Under the pieces are notes generated by a model that had not been told where the DNA came from, did no database searches, and saw nothing but the letters and a program-made list of their open reading frames with translations. Source: Mortierella sp. BCC40632 (lineage: Eukaryota; Mortierellomycota; Mortierellomycetes; Mortierellales; Mortierellaceae). From it: 64,000 nucleotides of DNA. Shown piece after piece: positions 47,467 to 62,076 of this stretch. The stretch lies in assembly GCA_011634665.1 (NCBI GenBank), contig WAEK01000014.1:62001-126000 (forward strand), given 5' to 3'. Numbering within the stretch: the first letter of the stretch is position 1; every line of letters begins with the position of its first letter. The position numbers and the translations under genes are program-made.

Positions 47467-48529
47467 TTAGAGTCGACTCGTGGAAGTATATTTTGAGGCT
47501 ACGGTCGAATTGTACCAGAGAGCAATCCTTCCTTCATCTCCTGGCTGACCAGGAGCATAGAGTGAATACTCTGGTGTAAAATCAAAGGCAATCATGGCAG
47601 CTTCAATCAAGATCGACGCCGTCATGCCATAAATGGTCCAGTGTGAAGCCACCTGTCCTGTGGACGCTCGAACATCAATTGAAGAACATTTTTGAACTGG
47701 GTACTGAAAACCATGGATACGGAAGGGAGCTTCTGGCCATTGAATGTCTGAATGGTGATAGGTACCAGGGTCAGGTCGAATCACGTAGTCCAAGGGCATG
47801 GTAAAGATGGCATCAACCTCACCAGGGTTGGGGCGCAACGAGGTAATCTTTTCGATAGTCATGCTGGGACAGAAAACGACAACAGGGGTGACCACGAGCA
47901 TGTGCTTGGAAATGGCACGACCCAAAACCGTTATTACTTCGTAGTCTGAAGATTGAAGTTGGATCTCTTCCATAGCCTCTCTTGTCTATGGTAGGGGTGA
48001 GGGGTAGCAAGGGTGGAGAAAGAACAGGGTTAAATTTCCATGGACACAACATGTAGATCTCGGCTGGGCTCATTCTCTCAAGAGCAGAGACAAGGAAAGC
48101 GGAAAGGGAGGACGCGCACATACGGCGGTTTGAATGAGATCCTCATCCGTTGGGTCTTTTTTGCCTATGAGGAGGCGACAAAGGTCACGGGAAGAGAAGA
48201 AGAGTGATCTTTTTTAGAGAACGACTAGGCAGAGCAAGATTCGACGGGGCGGAAAACTTTGGAGAAAAAAAAAAAGCGAGTGGAGTACCCCCAGGAAAGG
48301 CTACGTCTCCAGCATTAGTTCGTAGTTTCATGGACCTCAGAGTCATGATAACCTCGAGATCACCATTATTGTTGGCAAAGAGAGCGACCAAAACAGCGGA
48401 CCTCCTGTCTGTTTGGTATGCGTCTTCAAGCTGCAAAGGGTGACTCCGAAGCCTATTGAGTGCTGCTTGAGCACGTTCGTTGAGCTGTGGGTATGTGCGG
48501 GGGGTCGAGTTGGCGGCGGAAGGCAGCAT
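47467..48529 (-). CDS. PCD1: Nudix hydrolase, CoA-diphosphatase type
   Basis: Three exons (48529-48289, 48164-48124, 47985-47467) give 266 residues in register. The N-terminal part has the RRSAVLVALFANNNGDLEVIMTLRS strand typical of NUDT7/8/Pcd1 enzymes (shortened here), followed by AGDVAFPGG. The Nudix box then spans the very short second exon (KKDPTDEDLIQTA) and the start of exon 3 (TREAMEEIQL). These enzymes hydrolyse CoA and acyl-CoA to 3',5'-ADP and phosphopantetheine, often in peroxisomes; no clear PTS1 is seen at the C-terminus, which ends STSRL. SRL resembles a PTS1-type tripeptide and could serve, but this is a guess. The box has Gln where the consensus REUXEEXGU has Gly. The gene is transcribed away from the nitronate monooxygenase. 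Confidence 0.85.
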
Positions 48530-49348
48530 GATCCGAAGACAAAGAAGAGGAATGGGTAGAGTGGGAGAAAGCGAGAAAGGAAGAGATGTATGGGAGCTTG
48601 AACAGATGCAGCGATGGCAATGAGAAATGGACGATTGTTCACTGTGGAGAGATTGGGAGACAGAAAAAGCGAGCCGAAAGGTGAACAGTCCCACTCCTTC
48701 CCCTCTCCCTGAAGCGAACACAGTTAAGCTCGCCTCATGCGGGGGGAGGGGGGAGGAGGAGGAGGAGGAGGAGGGAATGCGGGGCTCGATCTCAGTCTTC
48801 ACTCCCCTTCAACTGCGATCGGGCAACAGGCAAGCGGGCGCGTGCACTCCTGATCGGAGCAAAAGTAGAAGATCTTAATCACCCACGAGCGAGTCTGTTC
48901 TATTCCCCAACGCGTCTTGCAAAGCTATCCCAGCCTCAAAAGTGCCTGCTGTGCAGTCTATCCTATCGGTCTTTTGTTCTTGAGCGGTAAAAAGAAGCAG
49001 GCTCACACAGACTAGGCAAGCTAGGCAAACTAGGCAAACTAGGCAAGTGGAGGGTCGCGCGGGTTCCCTTGCTTGGTCAAGGCGCCGACATGTCCCATTC
49101 CCATTTCCCGTTGGTGACTCATTACCTGTCGCGCAGACGCAAATTAACCGAAATCCAAAAAAGGAGGAGGATGCATTTGCTGACAAATTCCTACCTTGCA
49201 ATCCTTTTAATTTTCCACCTCTCCCTATTCTCCCTCTCTCTCTCTCTTTCTCTCTTTCTCTCTATCCTCATTCTCATCCCCAATACCATCAAGGATCTTC
49301 CTTCCTCCAGATTCTTCTCGATCCTTTCTCTCCTTCCTACCTTCCAAA
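48530..49348. promoter_or_regulatory. shared divergent promoter region (Nudix / nitronate monooxygenase)
   Basis: 820 bp between two start codons facing apart. It contains a purine-rich (GGA)n stretch near 48745-48775, a short minisatellite of about four 10-mers (ACTAGGCAAR) at 49010-49047, and a CT-rich leader (49220-49265) just before the monooxygenase. No coding sequence is supported. Confidence 0.5.
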
Positions 49349-50488
49349 ATGGCTAGCAAGAACGCGTTCTTGACATTGTTCAAGCACATCACTCGCCCAC
49401 AGGGCATTCCTCGCATCACAAAACCAATTGTCTCTGCACCCATGAACGGTTGGTCCGGTCCATCTCTCGTCGCCGCCGTCGCCAACCATAGTGGTTTCCC
49501 AATGTACCCAATCGGGTACTTTACAGACCCAGCCAAAATCATCAAGGACCTTCAAACGATCCCTGCACTGTTAACCGATGTTGAGGCGTCCAATAACTCG
49601 ACTACTAAAGAGTTTTTGCCTTACGGTGTAGGCTTTATCACCTTTTGGCTTGATCGTCAAGGCCCCGAGTTGCTCTTGTCGATCCTTCGAGGTGAGGGTG
49701 ATTCTGCGGCGGCTCAGCGTCCTCCTGCAGCAGTCTGGTTCTCGTTCGGTAACTATCGTCCGTACCTCCAATTGATCCGTGAGCACGGTGCTCCAGGAAC
49801 ACGCATCATAGTTCAGGTCCAAACAGTAGAGGAGGCCTTGGCAGCTCAATTAGACAAAGTGGATGTCGTAGTCCTTCAGGGAACAGAGGCTGGTGGACAT
49901 GGATCCCAAAAGGCTGGCCCATTGATTAACCTTATTCCAGAGACCAAAGCTGCTCTCCAACAGTCTCTGTCCTCAAATCCAAATTCTGGACTTGGTATGC
50001 CGGCCCTCCTGGCTGCTGGAGGCATTTCGACAGCTGCTCAGTTCAAGGCAGTTCAGGCATTGGGTGCCGATGGTGCCGTCATCGGAACAGGGTTCATGCC
50101 TACGCTAGAGTCACCTGGTCCACAGCGTGCCAAGGAGCGCATTCTCCAAACATCGGATGGTGGCCTGAGCACTGTCAAGACACGGATTTTTGATGAACTA
50201 CGAGAGTTTGGCTGGCCCGAGGGATATGACGGTCGTGTTGTTCGAAATGTGGTGACAGAGAGAGAAGAGGAGGACCATCATGTGCACGACCATTGGCGTC
50301 ATGAAGGTGAGGCCGCATTCAAGGTCTTGCGTGAGGACCGCACAGGTACCAAGCAGGACTGGATCAAGGCTACAGCAGAGCAGGATTACGATATCCTGCC
50401 CCTCTGGGCTGGTACGGGAGTCGGTTTGCTAAAGAAGCAGACCTCAGTCGCCGAGTTTATGGATCAATTGCTCGATGAACGCGTCTAG
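49349..50488 (+). CDS. nitronate monooxygenase (2-nitropropane dioxygenase family)
   Basis: An intronless gene of 379 residues. It is a flavin (FMN) TIM-barrel enzyme that oxidises alkyl nitronates such as propionate-3-nitronate to carbonyl products plus nitrite, and it would detoxify plant or microbial nitro compounds. Visible landmarks are the barrel start PIVSAPMNGWSGPSLVAAV, VDVVVLQGTEAGGHGSQ with the GTEAGGH flavin-phosphate loop, and LAAGGISTAAQFKAVQALGA followed by GAVIGTGFM. The C-terminal part (ILPLWAGTGVGLLKKQTSVA) is also typical. The start codon follows a pyrimidine-rich leader and is in a good context (AAAATGGC). It ends 98 bp from the stop codon of the converging CCDC47 gene. 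Confidence 0.93.
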   Translation: MASKNAFLTLFKHITRPQGIPRITKPIVSAPMNGWSGPSLVAAVANHSGFPMYPIGYFTDPAKIIKDLQTIPALLTDVEASNNSTTKEFLPYGVGFITFWLDRQGPELLLSILRGEGDSAAAQRPPAAVWFSFGNYRPYLQLIREHGAPGTRIIVQVQTVEEALAAQLDKVDVVVLQGTEAGGHGSQKAGPLINLIPETKAALQQSLSSNPNSGLGMPALLAAGGISTAAQFKAVQALGADGAVIGTGFMPTLESPGPQRAKERILQTSDGGLSTVKTRIFDELREFGWPEGYDGRVVRNVVTEREEEDHHVHDHWRHEGEAAFKVLREDRTGTKQDWIKATAEQDYDILPLWAGTGVGLLKKQTSVAEFMDQLLDERV

Positions 50489-50586
50489 AAGTAGACTTGT
50501 TTATATTAAAATAATTTCGTCCGCATTTGCAGTTTCTTGGGAGTGTATTCCCCTCCCCTCCCCTCCCCTTCCTTCATATCTCTCGA

Positions 50587-50930
50587 CTACTTTCTAGCAG
50601 TGGTCATCTTTTGGCGCTTCTTGATCGAACGCTTCTCCTCCTTGGCAGCCAACTTTCGCTGAGCTTCTGGCGAAAGGTTCTTTTCCTGCTCACGTTTTTC
50701 GCGGACTCGTTTTTCCTCCAGAGCACGAGCCTTCTCGGCCTGTGACTTTTTGTGAAGCTCCTTCATTTCCTCCTCTCTTGCCTTTGCGAACTTGGTCTTG
50801 GTCTTTTGTCCCGAACGGATTTTTAATTTCGGAAAGAGAGAAAGAAAGAGAGAGAAAGAAGGAGAGAGAAAAAGTCAATCACCACCCTAAGTGTCGATGG
50901 CCCATGGGTAGAATTTTTTTTTTTTTTTTT

Positions 50931-50974
<44 letters not shown>

Positions 50975-52137
50975 GCTGTTGCTAAATGTCCTTACCAAGG
51001 TTGTCACATGGCATTTCTGGGGAAGTCCATCCAGACAAGCAATCAGGGCCTCAACAAGAGGGATAATTTCACGAGCATGTCGGTGATCGGGCATACGGAA
51101 AGACAAGGAGATACGCTTGGCAAATGGCTCGGTTGGAGCGCTACACAATTACAAAAAAAAAAAAAAAAAAAAAGAGTAAAGATTGCGTTAATTTCAAACG
51201 TCATCAAATGCGGAAGATTAAAGCATTCCTTCCAACTTCAAGAAAAAAAAAATCTATCGGGTCGTACTCTTCTGGCTTAAACATGGGCTGGTCAGACACA
51301 ATAAAATAATCTAGCCACTTTGCAGCCTTGTTGATGTGCTCGCTCACAAACGGCAAGATTGCCTCTGTCAACTCGTTCGATTCAGTGAGCGTGATCAATG
51401 AGCTATCAAGCGCTCGCTGGTTCGAGGCCTTGGTGTAGGTTGTCAAGTCATAGTACTTGTTGCGAACAGCCGTTCCAGAATCCTTGGGCACAATCGCAAA
51501 CACACCATCGCTGTACTCGTCTGCATTCATGGTCACATTTAGTGTGCAAATGTCCTGGATCGGTCCTGAAAAGAGAGTCAACAGAGTGCGGATGAGGTCC
51601 TGACGAGGTCTCATCTAGAAGGGGTGGTCAATGCAAATACAAATTTGTCGAGGCGTTGCTCGTATTAGAGTCATGCAGGGGTGCGGGTTGATAAACAGGG
51701 GTTATTGACAGACAGACAGACAGAAAGAAAGAAAACACCCCCAGTTATATTAACCTTGATCAAGCCATGCACGGTCGAGACATGACGACGTCCAGTCAAG
51801 TAAATGATGTACTCGTTTGGTGCGTCAATGGCCAACTCAGCACCGTTGTCTCCGACACGAGCAAAGTTGGCACGGAAGAGTGGAAGCATGACAGCCATAG
51901 TGGTCTTTGCCAGAACCTCGTTATGTCGCTTGCCGACCCAGTGTGTGACCAAGATCAGGAAGATAAAACTGAGATACATGATCTCTTGTGGAAACCGCTC
52001 CCACAGCTCCTGCAAAGCTGGTGAAGTGTTGAAATGAAAGGTCAATATGGTCAGTCTTTTTTTTTTTTTTGAGTTTTTTTTTTTTGAGTTTTTCTCTTTC
52101 ATCTTGCAAGATTTACTGTCAGAGCGTTAGCCTGATG

Positions 52138-52170
<33 letters not shown>

Positions 52171-52541
52171 AGATAGTTCATCCAAAAGTTCAGCTTGGTG
52201 AGATAAAAGGCAAACTGAAATGGTCATGATGCCTTACATTCATAGTAGGGGATCTTTTCGAGGATGAGGATGGCATCAGAGGTTGCATCTAAGAGTCAAA
52301 GGAGGAGACAATAGCATGCAAATGTCAGCCATTGTCAGTACCAGAAAGTCGTGTCGCGTGTCTTTTTTTTTTATTTTTTGGGGAGGGAGGTACTGGCGCG
52401 GAGAGGAATACGCGGCAGAAGTTCTCTCTGATGAAGTCTTGGAAAGTGATATGCCATGCATCAACACCACTCACCTGCATGCACGACGCTCAGCGTCGCC
52501 ATAGACGAGACCAGGCAGAAAAAGTGCAATGCCCGAGACAT
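50587..52541 (-). CDS. CCDC47: CCDC47 homologue (ER membrane, PAT complex)
   Basis: A multi-exon gene. It starts MSRALHFFCLVSSMATLSVVHA, a signal peptide, at 52541. Recognisable pieces follow: WHITFQDFIRENFCRVFL; ATSDAILILEKIPYYE (near 52250-52290); an exon near 51756-52020 with a membrane helix (IMYLSFIFLILVTHWVGKRH) and GRRHVSTVHGLIK; the exon at about 51258-51614 (MRPRQDLIRTLLTLFSGP...LNVTMN) matching the CCDC47 core; KRISLSFRMPDHRHAREIIP near 51010-51140; and a Lys/Arg/Glu-rich C-terminal coiled coil ending at 50587 (TKTKFAKAREEEMKELHKKS...). In animals CCDC47 with Asterix forms a chaperone for multipass membrane proteins at the translocon. The junction after the signal peptide is unresolved: either a very short intron of 37 bp or a one-base discrepancy. 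A (GTT)n tract of about 42 bp lies in the last intron. Confidence 0.82.
50927..50980. repeat. (GTT)n microsatellite in a CCDC47 intron
   Basis: About fourteen GTT triplets follow a T run, inside the last intron of the CCDC47 gene. They are non-coding on the gene strand. Confidence 0.85.
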
Positions 52542-52789
52542 GGCAGCTGTGGAGGATGGGCTGTTCAGATGGATCGGGTAGAAAGAATGTAATGGTAGGC
52601 TCTGGGCACACCTTCCCTGGAGCTAAAGTGCGGGCAAAAAGCCACCTCACGGGCCGGAAGGAGGGTTCAGAAATCGCTTCCCCGCCTCCACAGACGATAA
52701 ACTGACATATCAAGTCATGAATTTTTTATCTTCATTTATTGCTCTATCATAGTGCCAAGCTGGCACCTTCCTAGCCCATCTTTCCTCCA

Positions 52790-53815
52790 CTAGTTCAAAG
52801 CAGTGATAACCTTTTCCAGCTTGAATGCATCTCCCACCTCGAGCTGAGGGTAATAGTTCTCGCACTTTTCTGCAACCTGGAATCCATGCTTCTTGTAAAA
52901 CTCTACTGCCTCCTCATTATTCGTCTGGACATGTAGATAGATCTTGTGGATCTGAGGTTCCGTTGCCAACTCTGCATTTTCGACAATATGCTTCAGCAAC
53001 TTTGTTCCTGTTGGTTGCAGACATATTCAGAAATGGCTCCATGGGTTAGTTGTTTTGTTCGATCTCTTTAGATCAAGGGAAAAAAAAAATGCAGGACGCA
53101 CGAGCAGACAAGATCAAGGAAATGTGTTCCCCCCACACAACATACCAAGACCCAGTCGACGGTAAGGTGCGAGCACGCCAAGCGTGGCAATATAAAGGTT
53201 CTGCATTGATGTTGATCCAGGCACGATCTCCTTGCGACAGCACACACCGCCAACGCACACGTCATTGAAGTAAACTAAAAAAAAAAAGGATAAATAGTAG
53301 AAAGAATTAGATTCTTTTTGCTTTCACCAAATACAAAACAAAACTGCTCTGTGTTTCCTGCGGGTAATCGTTTCATGAGAAAGGGTATGCTGAGAGAGAG
53401 AGAGAGAGAGAGAGATCTTTGAGGAACTTGTTCCTGAAATGGACTCCTGAGGTTCCTTTTGACATTAGAAAGGACATGGAAAATGAACAGATCGCTCCCT
53501 TGTTTCCCATTCTCCTGGCTGCTCGAAATGACAAAGAAGGTGTAGGGTCCCGACATTGAAAAGCCAAGATGATGAGAGATAGGTTCATTCCTAGAGAGTA
53601 AGCGGAAAAAAAAACGTACTGATTTTGGCAAACTCGCCAACGTCAAGAGCCTCCTTGTAAAAGCTTGGAGCATATACGATGGGGAAGAGGACAGTGTTCA
53701 GGCGCTTGAGCTGGCCAAGATTGTTGATAGTGATGTCGCCAAGTCCCACGCGGAAGGCCTTGTTGTTGGTAGTGGAATTGTTCGAGTCCATGTTGGTGGC
53801 CGGAGGAGGGGTCAT
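52790..53815 (-). CDS. NAA50: N-alpha-acetyltransferase 50 (San/NAA50)
   Basis: Three exons (53815-53620, 53274-53146, 53007-52790) give 180 residues in register. It is a GNAT-fold enzyme that acetylates N-terminal Met of nascent chains in association with NatA and is needed for cohesion in animals. Landmarks are VGLGDITINNLGQLKRLNTV, VLFPIVYAPSFYKEAL, the exon-2 strand YFNDVCVGGVCCRKE, LYIATLGVLAPYRRLGLGTKL with the acetyl-CoA loop RRLGLG split by intron 2, and KIYLHVQTNNEEAVEFYKKH followed by FQVAEKCENYY. The N-terminus is about 15 residues longer than in human NAA50. A second in-frame ATG (MDSNNS) could be the true start. A (GA)n tract and a poly(A) run lie in intron 1. Confidence 0.93.
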
Positions 53816-56734
53816 GAAAGATGGCGAGAATGACAGAGGATTTGTGTAGAGAGAAATAGTCTCTCCACGCGTCGTAAAGTGTTTATGAGAAGGGTGGCTT
53901 GCCTTGGTTAGATTGAATTCATATCATTTGACTTTGGCCTCGATTTCTCAGGGCGGACAGGCAGTTCCACTTCAACCTTTTGTATAACCTCTCCCTATTT
54001 ACTCCTCGCTTCATAGGGTACTCAACCTCAAACTCCATTCCTTGACCCCTTGATCCTGGACACCATTTGTCAGCCTGAGACTCACTCTATGGTCGAGCCG
54101 AGTCTCTCAAAGCTCCGATCGGTCTCGTGAGTCCATCCTAGAGTTACCCTCGGCGTTTTTGCGTTAAATAGTGCCTTGAACATGCTGTATCAATCTTTTC
54201 TTTTTGGTTCATCGGTCCTTTTGTCTGATATGGGTCTTTGCAGGTTTAAGGTCATGTTGACAATGGAAGACGTGATCCATAGTTGTTTGTGCGTCGATTT
54301 GCGTTCTCTAATCGGGCTCGCTTTTGCATGTTGACTACCTCGATCTCTTGCTGATACTGGCATTGAAGGGCGAAAGAGTACGCTTTCTTATCTGGTTATT
54401 CAAGTCGTAAACGCTTTTGAAGACAAAATAGATGGAGATTGGAGGTGTTTTCTTATGGTCTGGGCAACATGAACGGCTCAATGGATTCGGTTACCATGTC
54501 ACGGCCAACATTCTTGGAGTGCACTGTATCCAAGGATCATGAATTTATTATGATCCTATTCATGAGAGAGGGAGAGAGGGAAAGAGAGAGAGCTGTGACA
54601 ACCTATCAGATCAATCAAACAGGAAGCAGTATGGAGAACCAAGAGTAAAGGTTAAGCAGGATATCCATTCTACAAAAGTACCTGGTCAAGTGTAACGAAG
54701 GCCCTTTCATCCGACCGAAGAAACGGAGACTCTCCAATGGTTAGGATCTTTTATTTCTTTCAGCGATTGCTTTAACCTTTATATATATTGGTATCTAACT
54801 GCTGGACCGGTCCTGATACTCGATACGCCAGCTGAGGAACCGTTTGCCACCATCCCACTTGTCACGAGGCACCTTCAACAAGTTCCATTGCCTTGATCTT
54901 TGACTCTATGACTCTGGTGTCCCGTTGATTCTCTCGCATCACCCTGTAGGCGTCGGGGCTTGCTCATTTCAAAACTACCTCCAATCAAGACGCGCCTTCA
55001 AGTTCTAATGCACGGTGACCAGACATCCGACAGCTCTTCGGATAATGCTTGACTGTAGGGACAACAAAGAGTCAAATCACCGCCCTGCAGGAGAGGCCAA
55101 GGTGCATACAATCAAAACAAACGCGTGTCGAGACGTCCAAAAAAAAGAAAAAGAAAAAGAAAAGAGAGCGGCTGTACTTTCCTTGGTTTAAGACGGTTGC
55201 CATGTGTGCGAATGTTCGATCATCCTGATCTATCCTGATGCTAATGAATTGTCCTGATTGCTCGCGAATCGTCTTGATTGCTGGTCAACTCATCCAGAAG
55301 GGTGACATGTGAACATTCCTGGTGCTACGCACAGCAAAAGGGTCTCAACAGTTTAACCTAAAAACACGCTACTTGAATGAAAAGAGCAAATGTTAAAGCG
55401 CTGATTCTCTCTACAAGAATGCATAGATTTGGGTGGATGGCAATGGATTGCATAGGGCCTAACAAGTCTGAGACATCAATGACTGCGGCTTACCTCACTA
55501 TTTCAACTTCATTTTTTATTTTACTCTCTTTCTTTTCCCTTTCTCTCTGCCCATTCCACTCATTTCTCAAGACATGGTTCAAGCGCGCGACTGGCAATCC
55601 AAGTTTTGTTCATCATCAAGGTAATGGCAGCTCCTTGGGAGAGGTAAAGCGTGTGCACGGGTCTCAGGTCGGAATGGAGCAAGACCTTTTTTTTCTTTGC
55701 TTTCTTTCGGGTAGGGATTCGCTGACGTTCAAGCGATGGTAATGCACGTTGAACGTATGGCATGCATCTCCGTAAGTCTCTCGGGTCCAAGAGAGAGAGG
55801 ATTTCATCTTCTCACCTAGCGACCTCATCCACCTGGGACCCCTTTCTCTGAGTCGGAGGGGCTTTGTAAATCGTGAATGCTCCAGTGAGAGAGTGAACGA
55901 CTGTAGGTACGGGAAGATTGTTTGGTGGAGGTGCCACTTTTCTCTATGACCTTTACCAACTATGGTCGGGTTGGTAATGTTGTGAGCTCAGGATCTGTTG
56001 CAGTTGGGATTATGGTTGTGGGTACTCAGGGAGAGCTATAGGCCAGTGCACGGTCTGCTCTCTCCATGACCTCCAGTCTCAGGAGTAGAGAAGGAAGACA
56101 GACTGGTACTTCATAATCTTGATGCGGTACTCTTTACTCTCTTGGAGGAAAAGAGGAAGCTAAAACGATGACCAAAGCAAAAGACTCAGCGCGGCCGAGT
56201 CCGCCGACGGGCGTTGGGCCTCCGCGTTATGTGGGGTAAAAGCGTTAAGAAAGTTGTGCGGCTGGTCCAAAAACTGTTCAGGGCGCTGACTGTTACGGAA
56301 AAAAAAGACTTTTTTTTTTTTTTCATTGCAGCAATAGGTTTTGACGGCAGCTTCAAGAGTAGTGTCTCCAAGGTGAACGAATTTCTGTCAAAAACGGATA
56401 AGTAGCTTCTGCCCTTTTTTTTTTTTTTTTTTACGTGTTACAGAAGCAAAGACTGGGCTAGAGCATGTCTGCACATGGTGCGCTCGCCTCTGAAACAAAA
56501 AACCCAATAAAGTTTGCAGCCTTCAAGTGGAACTACAGCGTGGATTAAGTGCCTTCTCTCTGGACCTGGCAAGTATCCACTAGGTACTCTGATAAGCTGG
56601 GAAGACCACTTTCTACATCATCCTTGTTTTTCTCTCTTCTCTCTCTCTTTTTTTTTTTTTTTTTTTTTTGTTTATTGCCTAGAGGAAGGGGAGGCATCGA
56701 AATCGATCAACCGGAAAAGTGAGGAAGAATTGAT
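53816..56734. other. 2.9-kb gene-poor interval
   Basis: I see no gene that I can defend. Short frames at 54439-54648 and 55377-55742 have no motif. Around 56168-56403 an ATG-initiated stretch (MTKAKDSARPSPPTGVGPPR) with a possible donor, and a stretch ending SKVNEFLSKTDK after a good T-rich acceptor, look like two exons of a small gene, but my splice joins do not stay in frame. A T run lies near 56417-56432 and another near 56648-56669. Confidence 0.4.
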
Positions 56735-57793
56735 TTACTTTGCAATGCGCTCCAGGTAGGCATTCCATCCAGCCTCCTGGTACCTCTTGGCCTCCTTGGC
56801 TGGGTCCCTGCCCTTGCCATAGATGCCTCGTCCGACAATAATCACATCACAACCCCGTTCATAGATCACCTCACGAGGATGCTTCCACTGTTGACCCATT
56901 CCATCCGAAGTCTGATCCAGACCGACACCTGGTGTCATGTAGATGAAATCTTCGCCATCCTTTTCTTCATAACGTTCCATGGCAATGAATCCGACCACAA
57001 AGTCCTTGTACTTGCGTGCCATCTCGACAGTCTTTGTCGTGTAGTCACCCTTGGCCAATGTACCTGCAGAGGACATCTCGGCCAAAAGGAGCAAGCATCG
57101 GTTCAAGGGCAATCCAACCTCCCGAAGACCCTGAATAATACCCTCGCCTGGGACCATGTGTGCATTGGTGATATCAGACCAAGAAGCGATCTTGTAGACT
57201 CCTGAGCTGTACTGGAGCTTGACAGTATTGCCTAGAGATCAAAAAGGAAGAGTTAGGGAAAAGGTTGGTCCCTGTGGGAAAAAAAACTGTCCGTTGCATT
57301 GTCATCAGGAGGCAGGTTGTGTATAGTTGGCTGATCCACCTACCGATGTCGGCAAACTTGCGGTCCTCAAAGATCATAAAGTCGTGCTTCTTGGCCAAAG
57401 CAGTGAGCTGATCCACCAAATCCTGATCAAAGTCGTCGACCACATCAATGTGGGTCTATGTTGGACAGAAAGAGAGAGAGAGAGAGAAAGAGTCTCCTTT
57501 CAATTAGTCATCGAGGTAGATGAAATAGAAAGATTGGTAGATAATGGCATGAATGCTAGAGCAAGACCGACGTCCTTTTTCTTTTTCTTTTTTTTTTATC
57601 CTACCTTCAACAAACAGATATAGGGACCAGCCTTGTCAGCCAACTCCAACAGTTCCTTCTTGGAAGTAAGATCAGCAGCCAAGGACAAGTTGGACTTTTT
57701 GCGTTCCATGAGCTCCATGAATGCCTTGGCTGTGGGGTTGGAGTGGAGGTTGGCTCGCTCCAGGTAGGTCTTTGAGGCGGACATGGCGGACAA
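56735..57793 (-). CDS. URA3: orotidine-5'-phosphate decarboxylase
   Basis: Three exons (57793-57605, 57455-57344, 57231-56735) give 265 residues in register. The enzyme removes the carboxyl group of OMP to make UMP, the last step of pyrimidine synthesis. The family signature is complete: [33 protein letters not shown] across intron 1, and the active-site DRKFADIG with its Lys/Asp pair, whose final Gly codon is split by intron 2, followed by [19 protein letters not shown]. Then come [54 protein letters not shown] and the phosphate-binding [12 protein letters not shown]. Length is normal for fungi. A second ATG three codons in (MSASKTY) is an equally good start. Confidence 0.96.
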
Positions 57794-58068
57794 AAATGGA
57801 TTTGTGCGTGTGTGAATGAATGAGAAAGTGGAGCTGATTCTCTCTTTCCTATTTTTTTTTTTTTTAACTCGGCTTCATTCTCTTCCCCGCGCTATGAAAA
57901 AAAAAAAAAGTTTCTCTTGCTTAGGACCGGAAAAGCCACTTTGGCAGCCAGCCTGATCTGTTGGATGCTTCAATGCGATGTTTTACTTCATAAAAATGCG
58001 TGCTTGAAAAAAGAAAAAGAAAGAAAAGAGGAAAGGAACTGGAGAGTAGAAGAAAAAAAAATGCTCGT

Positions 58069-60876
<2,808 letters not shown>

Positions 60877-61921
60877 TTTGAACAGGGATAAGATGTGGGA
60901 GAGATATTCCGGGAGGGAGAGAGGAGAGAGAGAGAGCGGATGATGATTTGGCCGGAAAAAGAGACTTGGATGCGGAGGCGCAACGGAGTGAAGCCATTGT
61001 ATTTATATGGGGCTAAGAAAGCGAAATGGGATCGTGGTGACGAGGAGGAAGAAGAGGAGCCCGTGGGCGAAGACGCGGATCGAGTGGAGATGGAGCGAAT
61101 AGGCGAATAGCGAGCGAGAATGGGGATTCGAATCGACCTGGCGAGAGAGACAGAGAGATGTCGACGATTCGATTGGATTCGATTTGATCGAGTAGTAGAA
61201 GTAGAAGTAGTAGTAGTAGTAGAGAGTGAGTAAGCGTGAGTGCGAGCGAGAAGGAGGAGAGGAGAGGAGAGAAAGGGGGTGGGTGAGTGGATATGTATAT
61301 AAAAAAAAAAAAAAAAAAAAAAAAAAGAGCGAAGCGGCGACCTCTAAAATATGGGCTCGGCTCTCGTCCGTCCCCATTGGTCCTCACCCGCCGCTCTCCA
61401 CGCCCTGGAGACACATTTGTCTTCCTACTGCTGCTGCTGCTGATGCTGCTGGGCCCTTTTTTTTTTCTTTCTTTCCTTCTCTTCCCACTTGCTCGGCCAC
61501 CTTGGCCACCCCACTTCAATTTCTCATCCGTTGCATGCAGCGCTAATGCCCGCCCTCCTATCCGGCACCCCTAATCTCTCCCCATTATTGCGGCCCGGGC
61601 GGATCGTCAGACCCAATCCCCGCGCGTAAACATGCAGGAGAAAAGAGTCCAAAGTTCGGACGCGAGGGACAAGGAGGGAACATTTCGGAAAGACCCCTCT
61701 TTTCTACGGCTGCTCACGCGGTTCTATTCTCTTTTCAATTCAAACAACCCCTGAGAGAGTAACGCCCGCACACGGCTTTGCGCACCTTTTGATCCAGGGC
61801 CGACTTTTTTTGAATCTTATGGTTCGCATCCGTAAAACTCCATGCGCTCCCATCTCACTCTCACTCTCACTCTCACTCTCTCCTATTTTTCCTTTCTACC
61901 TCTCCTTCCAGATAGCCTACC

Positions 61922-61960
<39 letters not shown>

Positions 61961-62076
61961 CTTCAGAGTAGGATCCTTCTTCTCCCCATCTTACTCTATC
62001 AAGATCGAGGCCCGCCGTATTGAAAGAAAGAAAAGAATAGAGAATAGATTTTCTTTATGCTAATGTCTATTGAGCG
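60877..62076. other. intergenic; leader of the aminotransferase gene
   Basis: It contains the possible presequence (60997-60877, minus), purine-rich repeats, (AGT)n near 61196-61222, poly(A) runs near 61301-61326 and 61922-61956, and CT-rich DNA. I see no further gene. Confidence 0.45.
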
